Shown: piece by piece, positions 16,217-24,743 of the stretch
Layout: the number at the start of each line of letters is the position of its first letter
How positions within the stretch are numbered: the first letter of the stretch is position 1
Assembly (NCBI GenBank): GCA_013823985.1
Contig: PNNB01000044.1
Span: forward strand, 1-63,802
Origin: Sphingopyxis sp.
Lineage (GTDB): Bacteria > Pseudomonadota > Alphaproteobacteria > Sphingomonadales > Sphingomonadaceae
DNA: 63,802 nt
Reading direction: 5' to 3'
Notes under the pieces: generated by a model
The model's database searches: none
The model's input: only the letters and a program-made list of their open reading frames with translations
What the model was told of the DNA's origin: nothing
Position numbers and translations under genes: made by a program

Positions 16217-16648
16217 ATGTGGACGCTCAAATCTTTAACAGCCCAGAGGAAAACACCTGCTGATCTCCAGCCAAATGAACCCATCGGGCACCTTCTTCTG
16301 ATTTGGGTAGAGGCGGTTTTTAAGAACGGGCGGGCAGAGCTTACAGTCACGTTCCCAGCCGAGAACCGAGACGTTATCCAGCGCACAGTAGCCACCCACC
16401 TCGCTCGCATGAACGAGCAGGAAGAAGTCATGGCTGAAATTGCAGCCGGAAGCTTCTCTGCCGAGCCGCCAGCACCACCGGAGCCCGCCCCAGAACAAGT
16501 GGTCGCCAACGAGCTGGCACAGGCTCAATCTGAACTAGAAACCGAACTTGCCCGTGCAAACCGAGAGAAGGAAGCGATAGAGCTGGCAAAGACAGATCCC
16601 TTGGTGGCTGAGAAGCTTGAAAAGCTTAATCTGCTACGAGCTAAATAA
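16217..16648 (+). CDS. Hypothetical coiled-coil protein
   Basis: 143 residues. An N-terminal globular part (WTLKSLTAQRKTPADLQ..., about 70 residues) is followed by a Pro/Glu-rich linker and a C-terminal coiled coil (residues ~100-143). It begins 2 bp after the preceding stop and is followed 8 bp later by the LamG-type gene. Probably a minor structural or assembly protein; no family recognised. Confidence 0.55.
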   Translation: MWTLKSLTAQRKTPADLQPNEPIGHLLLIWVEAVFKNGRAELTVTFPAENRDVIQRTVATHLARMNEQEEVMAEIAAGSFSAEPPAPPEPAPEQVVANELAQAQSELETELARANREKEAIELAKTDPLVAEKLEKLNLLRAK

Positions 16649-16656
16649 CTACAAAA

Positions 16657-18558
16657 ATGGCCTTCAAATCCGCTACAGTAAATAGTTCACTGGTGGCGGC
16701 AACGCTCACTGATTTCCCCAGCTATGTAGACTTGTCGCGCCTTGGCGTCACAACCCTAGCCGAAGCACAATCGGTGAGGTTTTATGCTGATGCAGGAAAG
16801 GTGGTCGAGTGGGCACGGGAAGTCGTTTCAGCCTCAGAAGGCCACGTTAAAATTCCGTCGCTCACTACAACGACGGTCATTTACGCTGACTATGATGGTG
16901 TGCGGGCCGATTACGCAGTGACCGACACGTATGGGCGCAACGCCACATGGCCTTCGCAATTCGTCCTCGCTTCTCATTTTCAGCAAGACCCCTCCACAAC
17001 TAATCAGGTAAACAGTAAAGGTGGTACTGACGGTGTAGATCAGGGTTCAATGACTGCTGGCGATTTAGTCACGGCCAAAATTGAGAAAGGTCTTGATCTG
17101 GATGGTGTTGACGATGAAATACGCTATAGCAACACGAACTACCAAAACTTTGCAACTACAGCTTCTTGGGCTATGGCAGCTTGGTATAAGACAAGCGACA
17201 CTACTGATTCAAATATCTATGAAAACCGTACATCAAGTACGAACGCATTTATTACGCTTATAATTTCTGGATCAACTGGGCGGGTAAACTTCCTGAACCG
17301 CAGTGCTGCTGGTATAGCTCACTACACTATAGGAACAACAGATACTAATGATGGCGTTTGGCGTAGAGTTTGGATTAAACGCGATGGCTCTTCAAATGGT
17401 ACTGGGGGAGCAAACGGTGCACAAGCCATATATATAAATGGTGTCAAAGAAACAATAAGCAGCGAGACGATTACAGGCGCGGGTAGTTCAAATTACTCTA
17501 GTAGCGGTATACTTCGAGTTGGTCGTGGCCTAAATGGTCCATTTCAAGGACAACTTGACGAAATATACGTTTGGTCCGGCTCATTTCCATCCGATGGTTG
17601 GATCACCACTGAGCATAACAACCAGTCGAACGAGTCCTCATTTTGGGGAACATGGGCAGACGTTGGTGGTGGTGGCATGGATTATGACCTAGATGCAGAT
17701 ACTCAAACCTACGCTCTGACCGGAAGCTCAACTGGGCTATACCACAACAGGAAGATAGCAGCAGCGGTAGCTAGTTATGCATTCACAGGGAACAACGCGG
17801 TCCTAGCAAAGCATACTCGCATGACAGCGAGCACAGCTTCCTTCGCTCTCACAGGAAGCGACGCCACGTTCACCCGCCAGCTCTCGTTACGCGCCGAGAC
17901 GGCCAGCTTTGGCATCACCGCAAATGACGTGCCCGTCCTCAAACATTCGGTCATCTCAGCGGAGCCAGCCACCTACACCCTCATCGGCTACGCAGCCTAC
18001 TTTCCGAAGGCCAACACGCTCGGCGCTTCCACAGGCGTGTTCTCCCTTACGTCGAACGATGCCCAACTCCTGCGCCACTACGTCATGCCATGCGCTACAG
18101 CGGCCTTCGCCCTAACAGGCAATGATGCCATCACGGCCTACAACCGCGCCCTAGAGGCCGAGACTGCCGACTTTGAGCTCGACACCAGCGACGCTCAGTT
18201 CTTGCGCTCTCTCGCCATCCTAGGCGCTCCAGCGACATACCAGCTCACCGGCAGTGATGCGGGGCTTGCCAAGTGCTTCGCCATCGCAGCCGAACCGTCA
18301 GCATATGCACTCACCAGCTCCCCAGCGATCCTTACACGGGGATATTCGATGGTGGCTGGAACGGGGGCGTTCGTGCTCTCAGGCGTCCCAGTAGCCTTCA
18401 TAGTCGGCGCTCCGCCAATCACGGACCCTTTCTCACCAGGGTCAACGCCATTCACAAGGCGGACCAATCCTTTCAGTGACGGAGATTCCCCATTCACCGG
18501 GCAAGACCGCCCATTCTCCCCCCTAGACCCAATCGGCCAGCGAGCACCCCGCCCCTAG
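16657..18558 (+). CDS. DUF2341/LamG-like virion appendage with 26-residue repeats
   Basis: 633 residues in three parts. Residues 1-115 look like a DUF2341 domain (SSLVAATLTDFPSYVDLSRL). Residues ~125-345 look like a LamG/concanavalin fold (GLDLDGVDDEIRY, WRRVWIKRDGSS, GQLDEIYVWSG). Residues ~350-590 are about nine tandem repeats of roughly 26 residues built on ATASFALTGNDA followed by a variable basic patch. A Pro/Phe-rich tail (SPGSTPFTRRTNPFSDG) ends the protein. The architecture suggests glycan or surface binding on the outside of the virion. Its place between capsid and connector genes is unusual for a fibre. Confidence 0.8.
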   Translation: MAFKSATVNSSLVAATLTDFPSYVDLSRLGVTTLAEAQSVRFYADAGKVVEWAREVVSASEGHVKIPSLTTTTVIYADYDGVRADYAVTDTYGRNATWPSQFVLASHFQQDPSTTNQVNSKGGTDGVDQGSMTAGDLVTAKIEKGLDLDGVDDEIRYSNTNYQNFATTASWAMAAWYKTSDTTDSNIYENRTSSTNAFITLIISGSTGRVNFLNRSAAGIAHYTIGTTDTNDGVWRRVWIKRDGSSNGTGGANGAQAIYINGVKETISSETITGAGSSNYSSSGILRVGRGLNGPFQGQLDEIYVWSGSFPSDGWITTEHNNQSNESSFWGTWADVGGGGMDYDLDADTQTYALTGSSTGLYHNRKIAAAVASYAFTGNNAVLAKHTRMTASTASFALTGSDATFTRQLSLRAETASFGITANDVPVLKHSVISAEPATYTLIGYAAYFPKANTLGASTGVFSLTSNDAQLLRHYVMPCATAAFALTGNDAITAYNRALEAETADFELDTSDAQFLRSLAILGAPATYQLTGSDAGLAKCFAIAAEPSAYALTSSPAILTRGYSMVAGTGAFVLSGVPVAFIVGAPPITDPFSPGSTPFTRRTNPFSDGDSPFTGQDRPFSPLDPIGQRAPRP

Positions 18559-18567
18559 TGTTATAAT
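18559..18567 (+). promoter_or_regulatory. Extended -10 promoter, leaderless start at 18574
   Basis: TGt then perfect TATAAT, exactly 6 nt before the ATG; overlaps the previous stop codon. Confidence 0.8.
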
Positions 18568-18573
18568 CATCGT

Positions 18574-19137
18574 ATGTCTCAGTATACGACCAAAACAGCG
18601 GTCCAGAACTACCTTCTCACCAACATCAACGCGTCATTCGACACGCAACTAACTGCGTACATCGAAGCCATGAGCGATTTTATTGATAGGCGAGCGGGCT
18701 ACCCCATCTTTGTCGAAGACGAAACTACTCGCCTTTATGACGGGTCTGGCGCAACGGCTCAGCTCATCAGTCCGGTTCACACCATCACCGAGGTACTGGT
18801 GGACACGGTAGAGCCATCAGATACCATTTTGCTCAAATACCCATACAACTCAGACATTAAGACCCAGCTCACTCTTAAATCGGGCATATTCACCGACGAC
18901 TTGGCAAACGTATCGGTGACCGGCAAGCACTGCCTAGCGGTTACCCTTCCAGAGAAGATAAAGTGGGCCTGTACCGTGCTGGTGGCTGGTATCGTCAACC
19001 AAGTGAACAACCAAACCGAGGGCGTGCAGTCTGAGAAGGTTGGCGAGTACCAGGTGTCGTACCGCGACAGCAAAGAGCGCAACGACTATAAGCTCGCTCT
19101 CGAAATTATTGATAGCTACCGTCGCATCACTTTCTAA
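18574..19137 (+). CDS. Head-tail connector (gp6-like)
   Basis: 187 residues. Helical N-terminus (TKTAVQNYLLTNINASFDTQ, YIEAMSDFIDRRAGYPI) followed by beta strands (TTRLYDGSGATAQLISPV), the pattern of HK97 gp6/SPP1 gp15-like adaptor proteins that ring the portal. The following genes (head closure, gp10-like, tail terminator) keep the standard siphovirus order. Confidence 0.85.
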   Translation: MSQYTTKTAVQNYLLTNINASFDTQLTAYIEAMSDFIDRRAGYPIFVEDETTRLYDGSGATAQLISPVHTITEVLVDTVEPSDTILLKYPYNSDIKTQLTLKSGIFTDDLANVSVTGKHCLAVTLPEKIKWACTVLVAGIVNQVNNQTEGVQSEKVGEYQVSYRDSKERNDYKLALEIIDSYRRITF

Positions 19138-19138
19138 T

Positions 19139-19435
19139 ATGTTGGCCGATCACCTCAGGCATACAGTGACCATTTCACGAAGTACCGTGACTGGCAATAA
19201 AACCACCTACGCTGTGGCTGGTGAGATTTTGGCGCATATCCAGCCCATCGACGACAGCTTTACCACCGGACAAATGGGGCGCAGTTCCAAAGCCTACCGC
19301 CTGTTTTCCACATCTGAGGTCCGCATTGGTGACCGCCTAGAAGACCAAGACGGCGAGAAGTACGAGTGCACCGGCGTGAAGCACCACACCTTCCGCGCCA
19401 AGAGCCATTATGAGGCTACCTTGCGGGGCGTATGA
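19139..19435 (+). CDS. Head closure / head-tail joining protein
   Basis: 98 residues. LADHLRHTVTISRSTVTG and RIGDRLEDQDGEKYECTGVK form a small beta barrel like SPP1 gp16-type head-closure proteins. The ATG at 19139 follows the connector stop by one base, and its own stop overlaps the next start (ATGA), indicating coupled translation. The longer ORF start at 19040 lies inside the connector gene. Confidence 0.75.
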   Translation: MLADHLRHTVTISRSTVTGNKTTYAVAGEILAHIQPIDDSFTTGQMGRSSKAYRLFSTSEVRIGDRLEDQDGEKYECTGVKHHTFRAKSHYEATLRGV

Positions 19436-19794
19436 GGATAGAGCTCGATGTTGACGCCAAGGTACTCCAGAGCTTCCTTAATCGTTATCCCCAAGCAACG
19501 GCCAAGAGTATCAATATATTCAAGGACCGCGTTGGATATAAGCTCGAAGCAGAATCGAAACGAGCGGCTCCAGCCATCACCGGAAACCTCCGTCGGCAAA
19601 TCTACTACTACCGAGGCACACTTGGCGCAGTACTTTACTCGTATGCTGAGTACTCCAAATACGTGCACGGCAAGCCGTACTATAAAAACAAAACCAAGCG
19701 CAGGGAGACGCCGTTCTTCAACCGAGCGCTCAAGAGCCAGCAAAGCTTTATCAAGGACGAGTCCCGCCAGATCATGGGTAGGGTGCTAAAATAG
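19432..19794 (+). CDS. HK97 gp10-like tail component
   Basis: 120 residues. SINIFKDRVGYKLEAESKRAAP and ITGNLRRQIYYYRG, then YAEYSKYVHGKPYY, fit the HK97-gp10 family (neck/tail completion). Starts by ATGA overlap with the previous gene. Confidence 0.8.
   Translation: MRIELDVDAKVLQSFLNRYPQATAKSINIFKDRVGYKLEAESKRAAPAITGNLRRQIYYYRGTLGAVLYSYAEYSKYVHGKPYYKNKTKRRETPFFNRALKSQQSFIKDESRQIMGRVLK
19784..19792 (+). promoter_or_regulatory. Extended -10 promoter, leaderless start at 19801
   Basis: TGc then TAAAAT, 8 nt before the ATG, embedded in the last codons of the preceding gene. Confidence 0.65.
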
Positions 19795-19800
19795 CCGTAT

Positions 19801-20235
19801 ATGAGTTATCTACCAGAGGATATCCGGACAGCAGTTATCAACCGCATCACAGCGGTATCAGATACCCAATCAAGCTTTTACCGAGCCCCATCGCCAGCTT
19901 TAGACGCTACTTGGCCAGCGTTTATTCTCGAATATGCTGACAATGAGAACGTCTGGGCCGGTTCGCAGAGCGACAAGCGCATCTTCGTTTTCAACCTCTA
20001 TATCGCGTACACCTTCCAGCCCGACGACGAAGCAACCATCGAGCTTGCCGAGAAGGCCATCTCGGACAGCATCGGGCATTTGCAGGAGGTGGTATTCGTA
20101 GACCCTGGCTGTCTCTCACTACCAAATGGCTGGGTCCGGATATCTGATACTTCATGGGGGTACGGTGGCACCGAAGACGCTCCGCTTCGTATGGCGTCCA
20201 TGCAGGTCCAGGTGACGGTACATAAAGACCGATAG
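19801..20235 (+). CDS. Tail terminator-like protein
   Basis: 144 residues. IRTAVINRITAVSDTQSSFY, WPAFILEYADNENVW and the acidic C-terminal beta strands (ASMQVQVTVHKDR) match tail terminator/tail completion proteins (lambda gpU or SPP1 gp17 type). The position before the tail tube supports this. Confidence 0.7.
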   Translation: MSYLPEDIRTAVINRITAVSDTQSSFYRAPSPALDATWPAFILEYADNENVWAGSQSDKRIFVFNLYIAYTFQPDDEATIELAEKAISDSIGHLQEVVFVDPGCLSLPNGWVRISDTSWGYGGTEDAPLRMASMQVQVTVHKDR

Positions 20236-20244
20236 TGCTATAAT
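20236..20244 (+). promoter_or_regulatory. Extended -10 promoter, leaderless start at 20251
   Basis: TGc then perfect TATAAT, exactly 6 nt before the ATG and overlapping the preceding stop codon. Confidence 0.8.
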
Positions 20245-20250
20245 TTCAGT

Positions 20251-20424
20251 ATGACCAAGAAAGCAAACATCGAAACAAGGACGGATGCATTAACGAAGGA
20301 CATGGCTCCAGAAGGCGAGCGGGTCCAGAAGTACCACATCCCCTCTTTGGGAATGACCGTTGAAGCTAAATCGCTCAGCGAAGCTTTGGTGAAGGCGAAG
20401 GAGATTATTAAAACTAGCAAATAG
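20251..20424 (+). CDS. Small tail-region protein, 57 residues
   Basis: MTKKANIETRTDALT... ending KAKEIIKTSK; helical and basic at the C-terminus. The perfect promoter 6 nt upstream and tight packing between tail terminator and tail tube make it a real gene. No family is recognised. Confidence 0.7.
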   Translation: MTKKANIETRTDALTKDMAPEGERVQKYHIPSLGMTVEAKSLSEALVKAKEIIKTSK

Positions 20425-20427
20425 TAT

Positions 20428-21417
20428 ATGTTGACAAGAGGAGAACAGTACGCGGTAGGAGTAGGCGTTGAAGCAACAGCCGGAACCTTCGTTGCAGCAC
20501 AGGACTACATCCGTACTCGCGAACCGGCGAACATCCAGACCGTCGTTGAAAAGGTAGATATCAAGGAAACCAAGGGCACGGGCGTAGCGTCTCAAGGGCA
20601 GGTGGTGACCATGAAGAAGGTGGAGGGCGACATGGCGCTCAATCTTCGTTTCCGCACCATCGGCTATTTCCTCAAATCACTCCTTGGAACCCTCAACAGC
20701 GCGACAGAAGCGGGCGAAACGGTGATCTACCGCCACACCGGCCTTCTCAACACAGCTATCACCCAGCCAACGCTTTCGCTCTCCCTCGCTCGTGGCGACT
20801 TCGACCACAAGCAAGTGGCTGGCGCTATCGTCTCCAAGCTCGCACTCAGTTTCCCTGTTGATGACCTCATCAATGGTTCTGTGTCGATGAAGGGCTTGTC
20901 CGAAGTGACAACGACCGACTTCACCGCTGCTTTCTCAGACAACGACTACCTTGCGCCACACCAGATGGTGACCTTGAAGATCGCCGACAACGTGGCTGGC
21001 CTTGGCGCTGCCACTGCCATCGACGTGACGGACCTCTCAATCGAGATCGACCGTGGCACCCGAGAAAAGCTCAGTATCTCAGCGGACACACCAGTCGGCT
21101 TCATCGCAAAACTTCTTTCAATCTCAGGCGCTTTCACGATGGACAAGACCGCTGACACCTACCGAGACCTCGCTATCGCGAACACCTCGAAGGCCCTTCA
21201 AATCAGCGTCATCAACACCGCTGAGGCTATCGGCGTCAGCTCAAACCCAGAGCTTACATTCGTACTGCCGAACGTGACCTTCACAACCTCAGAAACCCGT
21301 CCATTGGACGACGTTGTGACCGAGGAAATCAATTTCATGGCGCACTACGACGACACAGAAGCGAAGGCTATCAGCGTCTCTCTTGTCAACGAGAAGGCTA
21401 ACTACAACGCAGCTTAA
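20428..21417 (+). CDS. Major tail (tube) protein
   Basis: 329 residues, beta-rich. GEQYAVGVGVEATAGTFVAA and DYIRTREPANIQTVVEKVDI at the N-terminus, then repeated strands with LSLARGDFDHKQVAGAIVSKL and KLSISADTPVGFIAKLLS, the usual pattern of siphovirus tail-tube proteins. It precedes the tail chaperone and tape measure genes, as expected. Confidence 0.85.
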   Translation: MLTRGEQYAVGVGVEATAGTFVAAQDYIRTREPANIQTVVEKVDIKETKGTGVASQGQVVTMKKVEGDMALNLRFRTIGYFLKSLLGTLNSATEAGETVIYRHTGLLNTAITQPTLSLSLARGDFDHKQVAGAIVSKLALSFPVDDLINGSVSMKGLSEVTTTDFTAAFSDNDYLAPHQMVTLKIADNVAGLGAATAIDVTDLSIEIDRGTREKLSISADTPVGFIAKLLSISGAFTMDKTADTYRDLAIANTSKALQISVINTAEAIGVSSNPELTFVLPNVTFTTSETRPLDDVVTEEINFMAHYDDTEAKAISVSLVNEKANYNAA

Positions 21418-21418
21418 T

Positions 21419-21736
21419 ATGGATTTTACAAAGGAAATTGAGACCCCAATCGGGAAGCACAAAGTCGTCTTCAAAACGATCCTCAGCGTGGCAGAACGCG
21501 AGCGTGTTGAAACATCAGCGATGCAATTCATCGAAACCGATAACGGCACCGACTTCAAGCTCACGAACACCGCGCAGGTGACGCTTGCCGAGAAGCACGA
21601 GCTCCTCAGAGTATCAGTCGTATCAATCGACGGTGACACCGTAAACTGCTTCGACCGCATCCAAAAGATGTATGACAAAGACGGCGCGGCTATCCTTGAA
21701 GCCATTTTGGCAGAGCAAAAAAAAATGAAGGACTAG
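21419..21736 (+). CDS. Tail assembly chaperone, zero-frame product
   Basis: 105 residues. MDFTKEIETPIGKHKVVFKT, then an acidic helical domain and a C-terminal EQKKMKD. It lies between tail tube and tape measure, the place of the G/GT chaperones. The ATG at 21419 follows the tube stop by one base; the ORF start at 21383 is inside the tube gene. Its last codons are a run of nine As (21717-21725), where the ribosome can slip into the -1 frame to make the longer product. Confidence 0.8.
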   Translation: MDFTKEIETPIGKHKVVFKTILSVAERERVETSAMQFIETDNGTDFKLTNTAQVTLAEKHELLRVSVVSIDGDTVNCFDRIQKMYDKDGAAILEAILAEQKKMKD

Positions 21737-21870
21737 ACCTCTCGAAAGTAGCAGAAATTTGCTACTTCATGGGCTGGGACTACTGGACGTTTTTCCGCCA
21801 ACCACCGTCCTTTATCAAGGCAGTGGTACAATTAATGAACAATGGAATCCAACGTAAGGGTAAAAATTGA
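21718..21870 (+). CDS. Tail assembly chaperone, -1 frameshift extension
   Basis: After slipping on A AAA AAA (21718-21724), the -1 frame continues NEGLDLSKVAEICYFMGWDY and on through WTFFRQPPSFIKAVVQLMN to a stop at 21868-21870. This stretch has no start codon of its own, yet it looks like a real protein, with conserved Trp/Pro spacing typical of the T domain in G/GT chaperones. It ends inside the first codons of the tape measure gene. The fusion (G-T form) is known to guide tape measure assembly. Confidence 0.8.
   Translation, partial: KKNEGLDLSKVAEICYFMGWDYWTFFRQPPSFIKAVVQLMNNGIQRKGKN
21824..21832 (+). promoter_or_regulatory. Extended -10 promoter, start at 21842
   Basis: TGg then TACAAT, 9 nt before the tape measure ATG, embedded in the frameshift extension coding sequence. 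Confidence 0.65.
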
Positions 21871-23290
21871 TGCGATAGATAACTCCAAAGGGGCCTTTGC
21901 TAGTCTCCAGCTTAATATGGGCAAGGTGGCAGATGCTACCGGATCAGTCCGCAAGAAGCTCGACGACCTCAGACCTACGTTCGAAAAGATGGCGGTAGTT
22001 GGTACTGCCTCTTTGGCTGTTATCGGCTCCGCTTCTCTCAAAACTATCAAATCAGCGACGAACCTTACTGAATCCATCAATGCAGTGAATGTGGTTTTCG
22101 GCGAGGGCGCGGATAACATTCTGGAGTTCGGGCAAAACTCGGCCAAGAGCGTCGGGCTTTCAACCTCAGCCTTCAATCAAATGGCCACAATCACCGGCGC
22201 TTTGCTCAAAGATACCGGTCTTTCGATGGACGACGTAGCGGGGAAGACCAACGAGCTCGCAGTACGCGCCGCTGACATGGCCTCTGTTTTCAATACTGAC
22301 GTGAATGACGCCATGAGCGCCATCAACCAGGCAATTCGTGGAGAGACCGAAGCAATTCGAAGATATGCTGGCGACGTGACAGACGCGAGCTTGCAGACCT
22401 TTCTGCTCGCCCAAGGCATCACCAAAGCCACGACTGAGATGACGGAGCAGGAGAAGCGCCTCTATCGCATCCAGCTCATCATGGCTCAAACAGCCGTCAC
22501 GGCGGGCGACTTTGCGAACACCAGCGACGGCCTAGCCAATCGTCAGCGCATTTTGAGCGCGGAGATCGAGAACCTGTCTGCCACTATCGGCACCCAGCTT
22601 TCTCCGGTGCTTATCAGTGTCGTTGACGTGCTTGCGCCGTTTTTGGAGCGCTTAGCCCAATGGATTCAGGCGAACCCCGAGCTCACCCGTAACATCATCC
22701 TTGTGACCGGTGCGGTGGCGGGCTTGGTCGCTGTAATCGGGACGCTCAGCCTCGTGCTTCTCGCGTTCAATCCCGTGGCAATCATGATTATCGCAACCAT
22801 CGCGGGGATCTCTTCTATCGTATTCGCTGTTCGAAACACGATGCAGCAATTCGGCGTGTCATGGGCCGAGATATGGGAAGGCATCAAGAACGCTACGCTC
22901 TCAGCTATCGACGCTATGCTAGGTCCCTTGGACGAAATTATAGAGAAGGTGGCAGACGCTCTTGCTGCGCTGGCAAAGCTCCCTGGTGTGAAGACCGGCC
23001 TCAGTATCACCAAGAAGGCGTTCAAGTCTGTCACTGACCTATTTCGTGCCGACGGCGGGCCTGTAAACCGAGGACAAGGCTACATCGTGGGCGAAAAAGG
23101 TCCAGAATGGTTCCAGCCAAGCGCCAACGGCACTATCATCCCAAACAACCGTCTTGCATCGGCTACCGGCACTGGAGGTGGACAGACCATCAACCTCTAC
23201 ATCTCAGGCACCTTCATGGACGACCGAACCGCAGCCAAGCGCCTTTCAGATCAGATTATGACCGACCTTAGAACCCAGCTTCGCCTATGA
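21842..23290 (+). CDS. Tail tape measure protein
   Basis: 482 residues. Helical N-terminal part (GKVADATGSVRKKLDD), TMP repeat-type region (GLSTSAFNQMATITGALLKD, GETEAIRRYAG), and a hydrophobic block at ~290-345 with three possible membrane segments. The C-terminal part has GPVNRGQGYIVGEKGPEWF. It sets tail length; at under 500 residues it predicts a short siphovirus tail. It overlaps the next gene by ATGA. Confidence 0.9.
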   Translation: MESNVRVKIDAIDNSKGAFASLQLNMGKVADATGSVRKKLDDLRPTFEKMAVVGTASLAVIGSASLKTIKSATNLTESINAVNVVFGEGADNILEFGQNSAKSVGLSTSAFNQMATITGALLKDTGLSMDDVAGKTNELAVRAADMASVFNTDVNDAMSAINQAIRGETEAIRRYAGDVTDASLQTFLLAQGITKATTEMTEQEKRLYRIQLIMAQTAVTAGDFANTSDGLANRQRILSAEIENLSATIGTQLSPVLISVVDVLAPFLERLAQWIQANPELTRNIILVTGAVAGLVAVIGTLSLVLLAFNPVAIMIIATIAGISSIVFAVRNTMQQFGVSWAEIWEGIKNATLSAIDAMLGPLDEIIEKVADALAALAKLPGVKTGLSITKKAFKSVTDLFRADGGPVNRGQGYIVGEKGPEWFQPSANGTIIPNNRLASATGTGGGQTINLYISGTFMDDRTAAKRLSDQIMTDLRTQLRL

Positions 23291-24729
23291 GTTTAATTGT
23301 CACCCACAACGGTACAGATATAACGGATGAGGTGAGCGGCCTTGAGATAAACGACGAGCGTAATAGCAACCGCAACACCGCTCGCTTCATTATCGAAAAG
23401 CAACCAGGCGGTTTTACGCCGGTACTAAATGCAGAAATTATAATCACGCTCAACAGCGAGCGTATTTTTGGCGGCTCGATCCTATCGCTTGAAACCAGCG
23501 TAGAGGCAGTGCCAACGGTAAATTACGAAGTTGAGTGTGTAGATTTTAGCTACCAGCTAGATCGTAAGCTTGTCACTGAGCGGTATACCGGATTCACAGC
23601 CGAGGATATCATCATTGACCTAGTGTCGGCATATGCACCGACATACACCACCACAGGTGTGAACGCGGCAGTTGAAATCAGCAGCATTGCCTTCAACCGG
23701 CTCACTCTATCGGAGTGTCTCGACAAGCTGGCAAAGATTACAAATCACCTTTGGTACGTGGACTATTTCAAAAACGTCTACTTCTTTTCGCGCAACGGCG
23801 ACCCAGCACCCTTTGGCATCACCGACACCAGCAACAATTACATCATTTCCAGCCTACGGATAAAATCAGACCTTTCTCAGCTCCGAAACAAAGTGCTCGT
23901 GCAAGGGGCCGAGCAGCCAGCAGACAGCACTCGCACAACGCTTCATGCTGGCGACGGCGAAAAGACTGAATTTCCTACAAACTTTAAATTTGATGAGTTG
24001 CCAGATGTCTTAGTGGACGGCGTGTCCCAAACTGTAGGAGTGGAGTATCTCGATACGACCGGCTTCGACTGCTACTGGAGCCGCCAGGAGAAATATGTTC
24101 GCTTTGACATTACCGCTATACCGCCAGAGCCCACCGCGCCTGACACGACGAATATCTCAATCACCGGCTATCCCCTTGTACCTGTGATTACCGAGGTGCC
24201 AGACAACGAGAGCATTTCCGAGTTTGGCGAGTTTGAGCACTTCGTCAAAGAAAGCACACTCACGACCCAGGACGAGACGATCAGCCGAGGCATTGCAGAG
24301 CTTGACGCCTATGCCGCCGAACTCACCGAAGCCAGCTTCGACACGTATACGGCGGGACTTCGCACCGGCCAGCTCATCAGCATCGACAGCGACATGCACG
24401 GCGTGGACGCTGATTACGTGATCCAGAGCGTCAAATTCCGCCCATTCCCAAACGGTAGCTCGATAGCTGGCGTATGGAGCGTAAAGCTCGCCTCAGCCGC
24501 GTCTCTGACGCTTGTAGAAGCTCTCCGCAGCCTTCTTAAAAAGGAAGAGCTGTCATCAGATGAAATGGAGGTCCTACTCGCCTTTTATCGCTTCTCAGAT
24601 CGAGGTGTAGGCACGGACGACCTGGACGACGCAACGTACACCGAGCGGCCCTACTATCTAGCCGACGCGGCAGGTGTAGTGACCGCTGGTGAGCCATTTA
24701 TCTGCAACTATGCAGTTTTGGAGGCGTGA
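23287..24729 (+). CDS. Tail hub / baseplate protein
   Basis: 480 residues. SLIVTHNGTDITDEVSGLEI, then NTARFIIEKQPGGFTP and a gpD/gp27-like hub with LDKLAKITNHLWYVDYFKNV and SQLRNKVLVQGAEQ. This corresponds to the distal tail/hub protein of siphoviruses that closes the tube and carries the fibres. Coupled to the tape measure gene by ATGA overlap. Confidence 0.8.
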   Translation: MSLIVTHNGTDITDEVSGLEINDERNSNRNTARFIIEKQPGGFTPVLNAEIIITLNSERIFGGSILSLETSVEAVPTVNYEVECVDFSYQLDRKLVTERYTGFTAEDIIIDLVSAYAPTYTTTGVNAAVEISSIAFNRLTLSECLDKLAKITNHLWYVDYFKNVYFFSRNGDPAPFGITDTSNNYIISSLRIKSDLSQLRNKVLVQGAEQPADSTRTTLHAGDGEKTEFPTNFKFDELPDVLVDGVSQTVGVEYLDTTGFDCYWSRQEKYVRFDITAIPPEPTAPDTTNISITGYPLVPVITEVPDNESISEFGEFEHFVKESTLTTQDETISRGIAELDAYAAELTEASFDTYTAGLRTGQLISIDSDMHGVDADYVIQSVKFRPFPNGSSIAGVWSVKLASAASLTLVEALRSLLKKEELSSDEMEVLLAFYRFSDRGVGTDDLDDATYTERPYYLADAAGVVTAGEPFICNYAVLEA

Positions 24730-24735
24730 TAAACT
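24727..24735 (+). promoter_or_regulatory. Extended -10 promoter, leaderless start at 24744
   Basis: TGa then TAAACT, 8 nt before the ATG, overlapping the stop of the hub gene. Confidence 0.6.
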
Positions 24736-24743
24736 GATCGTAT

